DNA of 64,000 nt from NCBI GenBank assembly GCA_005765155.1, contig VCCP01000006.1, positions 2,554,501 through 2,618,500 on the forward strand, read 5' to 3'. Made by a program: the position numbers and the translations under genes. The notes under the pieces are model-generated. The model was not told the DNA's origin. It searched no databases and saw only the letters and a list, made by a program, of their open reading frames with translations. Shown piece by piece: positions 12,019 through 24,000 of this stretch (within the stretch, counting starts at the first letter, position 1; the number at the start of each line of letters is the position of its first letter). The stretch is from Zelopaecilomyces penicillatus. Its lineage: Eukaryota > Ascomycota > Sordariomycetes > Hypocreales > Pseudodiploosporaceae.

Positions 12019-15000
12019 ATCAGGACTTTTTAATAGAAGAGAATTCATTAGAATTACAGGCTCTTCGATCTCAGATATAGGAGCTCACACAGCAATTACA
12101 ACAGCTACAGGGCCAATTTACAGCGGCTACAGCTGCTAAGACTGCTAAAGAACCTCCATAACCTCAACTTTAGCCACCTCAGTCACTGCCACAGCCTATA
12201 CAGTCTGCTAACCCATTAGGTGACCTAGCTCTAAAGGAGCTATCCAAGAAAATACAGGCCTTTCTAGAAGCTTTTAGGCTAAAAGGCCCTGATAATTACA
12301 ATCAATAGCTTTAGGCCCTATCTATCCAGCTATAGGCACTAGGATTACCTAATTTTCTATCGGAACCCACTATAAGCAGTCAACTTAGCGACCATCACCA
12401 GGCTATTTTGCTTCTGTTACTTCACAACAGCTGCTCATAACACCCACAAGCCTCTATAAGTTGGGCTACAACGCCTCTAAAAGCTTATCAAATACTGAAC
12501 AAGCAATACTGCTATAATGCTACCCTGCAGTATAGAACCCTCTATAGCGCCTTTTATAAGCTTAGCTTTAGCAGCTATAAAGGCTCTATAGAGGCATTCA
12601 ACAGCGAATTCAACACCCGACTCGCTAGGCTATAGTTAGCTTCAGTTACTATACAGCCCATAGATCAGATAAATCAGTATCTAAAGGCTATAAAAGAAGC
12701 TTTTCTATAGTGGGCTGAACGCTAAAGGAACAATATCAGGATTTATACAGTGCTTGGCACCTCTCTTAACGCCCTGAATTTACAGTTCCTTATAGCGGAC
12801 TTGCTAGAAGAGCTATAGGATAAAAGCTCTTTAGTTATAAAAGCTAGCTTCTATAGAGCTAGAGAAGCTAAGGAACCTTCTAAAAAAACCTATAAGGACT
12901 TTAAGAAGAAGAAAAAACCATCTAAATCCACTAAAAAACAGCCTTATAAGCCTTTTCAGAAGGATAAAAAGATAAAGAAGCCTGCTATTAATAGCAAGGA
13001 ACTTAATAAAGCTTCCTTTATAATAGGCACTTATAATCTATCTATAGGTGACTGGAATATTATAGCTAGTACCTGGAGCTCTGATTCTGAATCTGATATA
13101 GAAGGTTCAGAAGCTATAGAGCCTAAAGAAATAGCTTATAATACCCATTATAATGCTAACCTAAAGAATGCCCTGTTATATAATACTAGCTTAATATACT
13201 ATATCATTAATAATAGAACCCTCTTTACTAGTTATAGCGCCTATAATAAGAAACCAAGGCCTATAGCAATTGGTAGCGGTCCAATCTATCCAAAAGGATC
13301 TAAAACAGCTGTATTTACAGTGCTTATAGGGCTTGAACCCAGGACTTATAGCACTCTAGAGCTGAAAAATATACTATATATCCCTGATATAGATATAAAT
13401 ATAATAAGTGGGGTAAAGCATTATGCTTCTGGTGGTATACTTCTGTGAGAGAAGCTATTTATAATAGATCAAACCTGCTATAAACTGCTAAACTTCACTA
13501 AACACAGCTTCTTCCTTCAGCAAAAAGGGAAGCCCATACCTGAATTTACAGGGCCTTCCAACCACTATTATAGCTATCCAATAGCAGTTGAAATCACCTC
13601 CAAACCCCCCCCTGGTGTGTACGAGGACCTCACTGAGCCCTCTGAACCAGCTAAACAGCTGCTAGAACCAACAAAAAGCCCTGAAATTTCAGGCCTATAC
13701 ACACCAGAAAGCCCTGATTCAGACTCAGGCCTGCCACAAGACCCACTAGAAGATGCTATATCCCTTCTAGAACCCTCTGAAAACACTGTTATAGAGGGAG
13801 ATACAGGTCTTTTAGCTAAAACTAGCTACCAAAAGCTGCTATAGCTAGCAGGGATTTAGCATATCCATCTCAGCCATATTAGCCTACAGCTGCTAAAAAA
13901 GACCGCTAAAATTTCAGTGGGCTTACCTGATTTTACTGTTGTGAAAGAAGCAGATTTCTTTTGTTTAGCTTGTATATAGGCTAAATCAGTACGCAGATCC
14001 TCTAAAAACCCAATTCCAGACCCACTAGAAGTACTAGAGGTTATAGAGGGAGATACCTTTTAGATAAAACTGACCCCCTATAATAAGCTCCCTATAGGGC
14101 TTATTCTAGTAGAAAGAAAATCCTGTTATCAAAAGGTTCTCTTATTATCTAATAAGGAAGGTTATACTGTCTTCTCTATTATAAAGGGGTTATTTAAAGG
14201 GCTAAAAGCTCACTATAAAAAATACCCTTTATAGCTGCATTTTAATGATGGAAAAGAGGTCTCAGCACTATTAAAAGACTGGCTAGCAGGCAAAGGCATT
14301 GGTTTTAGTATATCTAGCCCCTATATTCATAAGCAAAATAGCCTGCCAGAACGCTCTATAAGGGTTATTCTAGATCGATTATAAGCCATTATAATCTGGG
14401 CCTAACTGCCACTTTTTCTTTGGACCGCTATTTTATCTGCTATAGTTAACCTTATTAACTATACAGTGGTTATAAACAGGGACCTTAGCCCATTATAGCT
14501 CTTCTTACAAGAGCTAAAACCAGCTCTAACAGCTAACAAGCCAAATCTAGCAGCCTATAGAGCTATTAGAGCCTATTATAAGATTGTTATCCCTGCTAAG
14601 AAGTATTAATAAGGTACTAAACTAAGCCCTAGAACAGAGCCAGCTAGGCTGCTGGCTATACTAGGCAAAAACATCTATTCAGTCTATATACCTTCCTGCC
14701 AGCAGGTAACTAAGACCTCTTTTCTTCATATTATAGAAGGAATAGGCCCTATAAGTAAGGGCTTTAAGGGTAATTTTCACAGTCTTTAGAGCTCATCTAG
14801 CTTAGAGGGAGAATTAGAAGAGCTTTACACCCCGCTAAAATCAACAGATCAACCTACCCTAAAGGATCTGACCGATTTATAAGCCCTTGATCAAGCCAGA
14901 AGACCTATCCAGCTGCTAGAGCCTGTACTACAGACGCCACAATAGCTGCCATAACCGCTACAACAGCTGCCACAGCCTGTATCACAGCCTATAACACAAT

Positions 15001-16772
15001 TACCATAGCCTACTAAACAGCCTGAATAGCTGTCAGAAGACTCTGAACCTATATAGCTAGATCTTGCCTACTCTATAGATATCTGCTATAAGCTAAAGGC
15101 AAAATTCACTGCTAAGGCTTCTTTAGAACCTGCTGGCTAAAAACAAGCCCTAAAAGACCCTGCTAAAAACCAATGGATTAGTGCTATTTATAGCGAATTC
15201 TATCAGATTTTATAAGCTAAAGTCATATATTTTATCCCTTTTTCAGAGGTTCCAAAAGACCGAAAAATCCTGAAAAATAGGCTTGTTCTTAAGCTTAAAA
15301 AGGATTCACAAAATCAGCCCTTAAAATATAAGGCTAGGCTTGTTATAAAGGGTTTTATGCAAATTGAAGGAAAAGACTACTTTGAAACATTTGCAGCTAC
15401 TAGTATTCCCCCTACTTGGCGGATTTTACTAGCTTTAGCAGCCTCTTATAACTGGGAAATCGAACAAATCGATTTTATAAGGGCTTTTTTAAACAGCCAG
15501 TTATCTGAGGATATTTTTATGGAATTTCTAGAAGGTCTCTCTTCTTTTATAGAGACCCAGACCCCTAGAAACCAGCCTTGAACAGCCTTATTAGCTAAGC
15601 TAGGCTATAACCCTGCTATAAAACAGGTTATCCTGCTAAAAAAGGCCCTATACAGGCTAAAGCAAGGCCCCTGTGAATGGCAACAGCAGCTAATTAAGCT
15701 GCTAGCTACCCTAGGGTTCCAACCCTTAGTCTCTGACCCGGCTGTCTTTATCAACACCCAGACTAATACCTTTATTATCACCTACATTAATGACTGCCTT
15801 ATTATAGGACCCGACCTACCCTATATTAACAGGCTAAAACGCCTGTTAAATAAGGTTTTTGCTATAGAAGATAGAGGCTCTATAGCCTTTTTCTTAGGGG
15901 TCCAAATCAGCCATAACCAGGCTAAAAAGGAGCTATGGTTATACCAGTCTCAGTATATTAATGAGGCTCTTCAGCGCTTTCAGCTATAAGATACAACCCC
16001 TACGGCTATCCCCCTACAGCCCAAAGCACTAAAAGAACCCCTAAAAAGGGGTCTTACCCCTACCAAACAACAGACCTATCAGCAGATTATAAAGACTTTA
16101 ATATATCTTATATTGCTTTCTAGGCCTGATATAGCCTTTCCAATACAATAGCTTTCTCAATATATACAACAGGGCTATATCAACCACTATAACACAGCTA
16201 GGAACCTTCTAAAGTACCTAAAAGGCTCTAAAGAACTAGCTATCTTATATAAGGCCTCAGGCCTTATACAGGCTAGACAGCCAGCTCTTCAGCTACTAGG
16301 CTATTCAGACAGTGATTTTGCAGGCTATAAAACCACTAGCAAATCCACCTACAGGTACCTCTTTAAGCTAGCTAACAGGCCTATCTGCTAGAAGGCTAAA
16401 AAACAGACCATTATAGCCCTCTCAACTATAGAAGCTGAATCAGATACTTTAGTAGAGGCTATAAAAGAGCTAAAATAGCTCTCTAGGCTCTTTACAGAGC
16501 TAAAAATCCCCCTTCAGCAGCCTATAGACCTATATTATAATAATACAGCCTCTATAAGCAATACTAAGAACCCTGATCAGCACACCCGAACTAAGTATAC
16601 CCTACTAAAATTCCACTATATTAAGCAGGAAGCAGCTAGCAAGCTATTTAAGATAAATTATCTTACAACTAAGGCTATACCTATTGATAGGCTAACTAAG
16701 GCTTTAACAGGCCTTATTTTTCAAGGCTTTTTAAGCCTTTTAAACCTGTAAAAACCCTTTATAAAGAGCTAG
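12019..16772 (+). pseudogene. Broken copia gag-pol polyprotein (copy B)
   Basis: Frame-consistent translation gives gag (12019 to about 13080, starting SDQDFLIEENSLELQ with ATA where a start ATG may have been), a protease remnant (YNTS at 13179-13190), GAG-pre-integrase (about 13380-13980), an integrase core (FNDGKE at 14241-14258, then NSLPERSIRVILDRL), a Gln/Pro-rich linker, reverse transcriptase (about 15200-15860; YINDC at 15783-15797) and RNase H (about 16300-16700; STYRYLF, KKQTIIALSTIEAES). Open stretches are 13617-13844 and 15357-15581. The first stop is TAA at 16749-16751. The same codon in element O is CAA, and the next in-frame stop, TAG at 16770-16772, is probably the ancestral one. 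Confidence 0.85.
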
Positions 16773-16788
16773 CTATATACTATATAAC

Positions 16789-16801
16789 TTGCTAGAGAGA
16801 G
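16789..16801 (+). other. Polypurine tract of copia B
   Basis: GCTAGAGAGAGTG lies directly against the 3' LTR start. Element O has CTAAAGGGAG at the equivalent place (about 19822-19832). A purine-rich run at this spot primes plus-strand DNA synthesis in LTR retrotransposons. Confidence 0.7.
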
Positions 16802-17222
16802 TGTTAAAATAAAATGGGTTTTTTCTATATATAGCAGCCTAACCTACTATAGTCTAGCAGCTTAACCTGCTATAGCCTAGCAGCTAGACCTGTATAGCTC
16901 AGTAAGCTAAGCTTATAAAGCCCTTATAGCTTAACCTATAAAGGGATAGACTAGTGCTTACTTTCTGTTTTAGTATTTGGAATATCTAATAATTCCAAAT
17001 AATTATTTAGAATATCTTAAAATAATTTCAAATTATCTTAGAATTAGATAGATATAAAAGATAAAAGGATTCCTAGTTATATCCTTCTTCTTTTCTATAT
17101 CAGCAATTCAATCACTTCTTTCTTCTTTTTTATAGACTTCACTCTGGATAACTATTCACTGCCTTTCTTCCACTGCTATTACTATTAGCTTTAGTTATAA
17201 CTTTATACTATAAATTATAATA
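16802..17222 (+). repeat. Copia 3' LTR, type 1 (copy B)
   Basis: 421 bp, TGTTAAAATAAAATGGG to AATTATAATA. It is the same type and exact length as copy A's 5' LTR. It is followed by the target duplication GGTTC and then by old copia O. Confidence 0.92.
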
Positions 17223-17227
17223 GGTTC
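17223..17227. other. Target-site duplication GGTTC, right half
   Basis: It directly follows the type-1 LTR and continues as CTCTTACTATT in the O integrase region. It pairs with GAACC at 4912-4916. Confidence 0.8.
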
Positions 17228-19797
17228 TCTTACTATTAAATAAAAAAGGTTATACTATCTTCTCTATTATAAAAAGCCTATTTAAAGGGCTAAAAGCCTA
17301 TTATAAAAAATACCCTCTATAGCTATATTTTAATAATAGAAAAGAAGTCTTAGCACTGCTAAAAGACTAGTTAATAGATAAAGGTATTAGTTTTAGTATA
17401 TCTAGCCCTTATATTTATAAGTAAAATAGCCTGCTAGAACACTCTATAAGGGTTATTCTAGATCAATTATAAGCTACTATAATAAAGGCCTAGCTATTAC
17501 TCTTCCTTTAGACTGCTATTTTACCTGCTATAATTAACCTTATTAATTATATAGCAGTTATAAACAGGGACCTTAGCCTATTATAGCTCTTTTTATAAGA
17601 GCTAAAACCAGCTCTAACAGCTAGCAAGCTAAATCTAACAGCCTATAGAGCTATTAAAGCTTATTATAAGGTTATTATCCCTACTAAAAAGCATTAATAA
17701 GGTACTAAACTAAGCCCTAGAATAAAGCCAGCTAGACTATTAATTATACTAAGCAAAAATATCTATTCAATCTATATATCTTTCTACCAGCAGATAACTA
17801 AGATCTCTTTTCTTTATATTATAAAAGGAATAAGCCCTATAAGCTAGGGTCTTAAAGGTAATGTTTATAGTCTTTAAAGCCCTTCTAGCTTAGAGTGAGA
17901 ATTAAAAGAGCTTTATACCCTATCAAAATCAATAGATCAACCTACCCTAAAGGATCTAACTGATTTATAAGCTCTTAATCAAGCTAGAAGATTTATACAG
18001 CTGCTAGAACCTGTATTACAAATACTATAACAGCTAATACAAACACTATAACAGCTCCCACAGCTGCTATAGCCCTTATTATAGCCCTTAGTATAACTGC
18101 TATAGCTATCAGAAGACCCTAAATCTATATAACTAGACCTTGCCTACCCTATAGATATCTACTATAAGCTAAAAGCAAAATTCACTACTTAAGCTTCTTT
18201 AAAATCTACTAGCTAGAAATAAGCCCTAGAAGATCCTGTTAAAGAAAAGTGGATTAATGCTATTTATAGCGAATTCCATCAGATTCTATAAACCAAAATT
18301 ATATATTTTATCCCTTTTTCAGAGATTCCAAAAGATTAAAAAATCCTAAAAAATAGGCTTATTCTTAAGCTTAAAAAGGATTTATAAAATCAACCCTTAA
18401 AATATAAGGCTAGGCTTATTATAAAGGGTTTTATATAAATTAAAGGAAAAGACTACTTTAAAACCTTTATAACTATTAGTATTCCCTCTATCTAACGGAT
18501 TTTACTAGCTTTAATAGCTTCTTATAACTAGGAAATCAAGCAAATTAATTTTATAAAGGCTTTTTTAAATAACCAGTTATCTAAGGATATTTTTATAGAA
18601 TTTCTAAAAGGCCTATCTTCTTTTATAAAAATCCAGACCCTTAGAAACCAGCTTTTAACAGCTTTATTAACCAAGCTTGGCTATAACCCTACTATAAAAC
18701 AGGTTATCCTATTAAAAAAGGCCCTATATAGGCTAAAGCAAGGCCCTTATAAATAATAATAGCAGCTAATTAAGCTGCTAGCTACCCTAGGGTTCTAACC
18801 CTTAATCTCTAATCCAGCTATCTTTATTAATACTTAAACTAATACCTTTATTATTACCTATATCAATAACTGCCTTATTATAGGGCTGGACCTACCCTAT
18901 ATTAACAAGCTAAAACACCTATTAAATAAAGTCTTTACTATAAAAGATAGAGGCCTTATAGCCTTCTTTTTAGGGGTCCAAATCAGCTATAACCAGGCTA
19001 AAAAGGAGCTATAACTATACCAGTCTTGATATATTAATAAGGCTCTTCAGCGCTTTCAGCTGTAAGATATAACCCCTATAGCTATACCCCTATAACCTAA
19101 AGCACTAAAAGAACCCCTAAAAAGGGTTCTTATCTCTATTAAATAATAGACCTATTAATAGATTATAGGGACTTTAATATACCTTATACTGCTTTCTAGG
19201 CCTGATATAGCCTTTCTAATTTAATAGCTTTCTTAATATATATAATAAAGCTATATTAACTATTATAATACAGCTAGGAATCTTTTAAAATATCTAAAAG
19301 GCTTTAAAGAACTAGCTCTTTAGCTATTAAGCTACTTAGATAGTAATTTTATAGGCTATAAAGCTACTAATAAATCTACCTATAGGTATCTCTTTAAGCT
19401 AGCCAGCAGACCTATCTACTAGAAAATAAAAAGATAGACCACTATAGCCCTCTTAACTATAGAAGCTGAATCAGATACTTTAGTAAAGGCTATAAAAGAG
19501 CTAAAATAGCTCTCTGAGCTCTTTATAAAGCTAAAAATCCCTCTTTAACAACCTATAAACCTATATTATAATAATACAGCCTCTATAAGTAATACTAAGA
19601 ACCCTGATCAGCATACCTAAATTAAGTATACCTTATTAAAATTCCACTATATTAGGCAAAAGACAGCTAATAGGCTATTTAAGATAAATTATCTTATAAT
19701 TAAGGTTATGCCTGCTAATAGGTTAACTAAGTCTTTAATAGGCCCTGTTTTTTAAGGCTTTTTAAGCCTATTAAACCTGCAAAAACCCCCTATTAAA
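17228..19797 (+). pseudogene. Broken copia pol 3' half (element O)
   Basis: Aligns with copy B from the integrase core to the end of RNase H. Catalytic positions are further decayed: FNN where copy B has FND, and YINN where copy B has YIND. Numerous TAA/TAG stops occur. One codon is better preserved than in B: CTG-CAA-AAA near 19777-19785, where copy B has the stop CTG-TAA-AAA. The frame then ends at TAG about 15-20 bases later. Confidence 0.85.
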
Positions 19798-19832
19798 AGC
19801 TAGCTATATATTATATAGCTTACTAAAGGGAG

Positions 19833-20309
19833 TATTAAAATAAATAGGTTTTATATAACAGCCTAATCTATTATTAGATTAATAGCTAGACCTACTATAG
19901 CTTAGCGGTTAAACCTGTTATAGCCCTAGCAGCCAGACCTATTATAAGATAATAGCCTAACCTGCTATAAGACCTAAAAAGCTTATATAGCCTGACCTAC
20001 TATATCAGGCTAGACTAGTAAAATAAGGGCTTATCCCTTATACCCCTCCTTTTCTTATTATTTAGAATGCTTAGAAATCTAAAAGAAATATTATTTAGAA
20101 TTCTTAAATAATTCTAAATAATCCTAGTATTATTTAGATATATAAGATAATTAGATTCCTAGTTAAATCCTGGTTTCTTTTTTATATTAATAATATAATT
20201 ACTTCTTTCTTCTTTTCTTTAGAATTCACTCCGGATAATTATTCGCTGCCTTTCTTCCACTGCTATAACTACTAGCTTTAATTATAATCTTATACTACAA
20301 ATTATAATA
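19833..20309 (+). repeat. Copia 3' LTR, type 2 (element O)
   Basis: 477 bp, TATTAAAATAAATAGG to AATTATAATA. It has the multi-copy ~22-bp U3 repeat and is more mutated than the type-2 LTR at 10940. Confidence 0.88.
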
Positions 20310-21227
20310 TATATAATTTTATATATAGCCTTATATAGCTTTATATATAGCTTAAATATTATATTATTAATTAAAAATATAAAAGTATTTAAATTAATTT
20401 TATAAATAAGAAAATAATATATTAATTAAAAACAAAGATATTTTATTTATCAAGTATATTTATATATAAAATTTATATTTTAAGTTCTTTAATAAGATTT
20501 ATAATTAATTAATTAATAAAGCCTTTTAATTAAATATTAAAATATAATATATATAAATCTTAATTAATAAGTATATCTTTATCTTATTTTTATTTATTTT
20601 TATAATTCTAATTAATAAAAAAGATATTAACTAGCTTTAAAGTTAAAAGAATATAATTAATAAAAGGATTATTATAATCTTATATTAAATATATTAAAGA
20701 TATTTTAATAGATATTACTCTTATATATATAATATAATAAATAAATTTATATATATAAAGGTTTTTATAATAGAAATTATAATCTTTATATTAATTTAAT
20801 ATTAAAAAATAAAATTAAAATATCTTTAATAAAAGAAAAAAGATTAAAAATAATTATAATTTAATTATATAATAATAAAGATAAAATTATAATAAAAAGC
20901 TTAATCTTTAATTTATTTTATATTAAAAAGAAAAGGGTTAATTTATATATATATATTAAATAATTATATAATATAGGCTTTTTATAAGGCTTTTTAAAAT
21001 CTTAATAATAAAGAGTATTATTATTTATATTATAAATTATTATTATTTAGATTATATAGTTTATATAGTTTATATATTATTTTAAAAAATTTATATATAT
21101 CTTTTTAATTTATATTTATATATTTAAAATTAATTATATAATATTAATACCTTAAAGGCTATTATAAAGTTATATATAGACTATAATAGCTATATTATAA
21201 TAACCTTTATATTTTAGCTTATAATAC
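20310..21227. other. Unassigned A+T-rich desert
   Basis: Almost pure A/T with residual CT/CC and AG/GG dinucleotides, as expected for old RIP-mutated repeat. I see no frame or family signature. Confidence 0.6.
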
Positions 21228-21572
21228 TATTAAAATCACTGGGTTTTTAATATAATAGCCTGATCTATTATAACCTAGCAGCTAGACCTGTTATAGCTTA
21301 GCAGCCTAACCTGCTATTATATAATAGCTTTACCTGCTATAAGACCTGATATAAGACCTAAGGTGCCTGAGCAGCCTGATCTATTAGATTAAGCTAAAAT
21401 AGAAAATAAAGGCTTATCCCTTTAAATCCTTTCTTTTTTTTTAAAAAAAATATTTAATATTATAAAATAATTTTAAATTATTTTAATATTTTTCAAATAT
21501 ATAAAAACCTAGATTTCTAATTAAATTTAGCCTTTTTTTTTCTTTTTTTATTAATAATATAATTATTTTAGA
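21228..21572 (+). repeat. Truncated copia LTR (remnant C)
   Basis: Retains the U3 repeats (AGCAGCTAGACCTGTTATAG and related units, 21260-21390) but lacks the last ~100 bp present in other copies. Confidence 0.75.
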
Positions 21573-24000
21573 TTATTAAAATATTATTCTTTTTTCTTTA
21601 TTATATTTAATCTTTTTATATTAGAATTTCCTTTTATTTAATTAATTAAATTTACTTTTTTTATTAATTAAAAATTATAAAATATATTATATATATATAT
21701 ATAAGAATTAAATCTTAGATCTATAATTTATAATATAATTTATTTTTAGATTTATAAATTATTAATTTAAAATTATAAAATTATAAGTCTATAGCTTTAT
21801 TAATTATATTATATATAATTAATTATTTAAATTATTAATTAATTTTATAAAAGCCTTATATAAAACTATAATAATTAATTAATTAAATTAAAGATATTAT
21901 ACTAGCTATATTATATATTATAGCTAATATATAATAGGCCTTATATATATTTATTAATTCTTTTATTTAATTAACTAGAAAATAAAGCTTTTATTAAATC
22001 TAGCTATTTATTATATTATTATAAATATCTAAGCTTATTTTTATAAGCTATTTCTCTTTTCTTAATTATTATAATTATTAATTATAATAATCTAATTTAA
22101 AAATATTAAGCTAAGATTTTAAATAAATAATTTATTAAAAGTATAAGCCTTTTAATCTCAAATTTAAAGCTAAAATATTCTAATATAAGATCTTATAATA
22201 TACCTTTAGCTATTAAAAGATAATTTTATAATAACTTTAATTATTAAAAATACTAAAAATCCCTTATAAACTTAATTAAAGTAATAATCTATATAATAGC
22301 CTATATAATAACCTATATAATTAATTAATTTATTAAAAGATCTGATTTTTAAAAAACTATTTAAGAATATATAGATTTATTTAAAAGCTTTTAAATTAAA
22401 AAGTATTAAAAATTATAATTAATAATATTAAATCTTATTTATTTAATTATAAATATTAAAATTAAAATTATTTTTAAATAAATATATTATAAATATTAAT
22501 TTTAATAATTATAAAGATTTTATAAAGATATTTAATAAAAAACTTAATATAAGATTTATTAAATTATAATTAATAAAAATTATTATATAAACTATTAATT
22601 AAATAAATTAACATTTAAAGATTATAAAAGATACTTTTCTTTAATAGATTAAATATTAAAGAAATAATATTAGGATTTATATAATAATAAATACTTTATT
22701 AAAAGCCTTGAATTTATAATTTCTTTTAATATATTTAATAAAAGAATTATAAAATAAAATCTTTTTTATTATTAAAGCTAGCTTTTATAAAATTAAAAAG
22801 ATTAAAAAACCCTTTAAAAAACCTTTTAAGAATTAATTTTCTTTTTATTTAAATCTATTAAAAAATAGCTTTATAAGTCTTTTTAAAAAAATAAAAAGAT
22901 TAAGAAATTTTATTTTAATAATAAGGAATTTAATAAAATATTCTTAATAATAAAGATTTATAATCTATTTATAAATAACTAAAATATTATAATTAATACT
23001 TAAGATTTTAATTTTAAATCTAATATAAAAGAATTTAAAGCTATATAATTTAAAGAATTAATTTATAATATTATATATAATATTAATTAAAATATATAAT
23101 ATTATATAATATAGATTTAATATATTATATTATTAATAATAAAGCTTTTTTTATTAATTATAGTATTTATATTAAGAAATTAAAGTTTATATTAATTAAT
23201 AATTATTTTAATCTATTTTAAAGGATTATATATAATTATATTTATAATATTTATAAATCTTAAATTAAAGATTTATAATATTTTAAAATTAAAAGAATAT
23301 ATTATATTTTTTAAATATAAAATTAAATAAAATAAATAAAATACTTTATTTTATTTTTAATAATATATTCTTATAAAAGAAATTATTTATAATAAATTAA
23401 ATCTATTATAAATTATTAAATTTTATTAAAAATAATTTTTTTTAAATAAAAAAGAAAGCTTATATTTAAATTTATAAAGACTTTTAATTATTATAATAAT
23501 TATCTTATAATAAATAAAATTATCTTTAATTATCTTTTTAATATATATAAGAATCTTATTAAGCTTTTAAAATTAATTAAATAAATATTAAGATTAATAT
23601 AAAGCTTTATAAATATAAATTTATATATATTAATAAGCCTTAAAGATTTAAGCTTTTTAAAACCTTTATTAAAAAATCTATTAAAAGATATTATATCTTT
23701 TTTAAAATCCTTTAAAAGTATTATCTTAAAAAAAGATATAAAGTTTATAGCTAGCCTTAATTATTAAAAGTTATTATAATTAACTAGAATATAATATATT
23801 TAATTAAACTATATTAATTTATAATTATTAAAATATATTATTAAAACTTTAATAGATTTATTAGATTTTATTATTATAAAAGATATTATTATTTTTTCTT
23901 TAATTTTAAATCTTTTAAAAATATAAAGACTTTATAAAAGAAAGTAAAGCTATATTAAAACCTTATTATAAATTATATTATTATTAAAACATCTTTAAAA
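21228..24000 (+). mobile_element. Copia remnant C, very heavily RIP-mutated and truncated
   Basis: A type-2-like LTR begins TATTAAAATCACTGGG at 21228. It runs without the LTR 3' end or primer-binding site straight into the copia leader (from about 21575). Leader, gag and the Lys-rich gag tail (about 22800-22960) can be followed against copy B, and similarity fades in the integrase region near 24000. About 125 bp spanning the LTR end and primer site are missing at an AATTATTT match, so the element could not be reverse-transcribed. The 3' end is approximate. Confidence 0.8.

Larger units (their letters stand above)
10940..17222 (+). mobile_element. Ty1/copia retrotransposon copy B with mismatched LTRs
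   Basis: A structurally full-length copia: 5' LTR of type 2 (10940-11414), leader, gag-pol, polypurine tract, and 3' LTR of type 1 (16802-17222). A normally transposed element has near-identical LTRs because both are copied from one template. These differ in U3 length and repeat content, so B is a chimera of two elements. The left flank is gypsy H and the right flank is old copia O. The internal part is only lightly RIP-mutated, like copy A. Confidence 0.9.
17228..20309 (+). mobile_element. Older copia fragment O, 3'-side piece with 3' LTR
   Basis: This continues the element interrupted at GGTTC: integrase core, linker, RT and RNase H, a polypurine run and a type-2 LTR at 19833-20309. RIP damage is clearly heavier than in copies A and B. 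It aligns to copy B 14134-16801 throughout. Confidence 0.9.
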
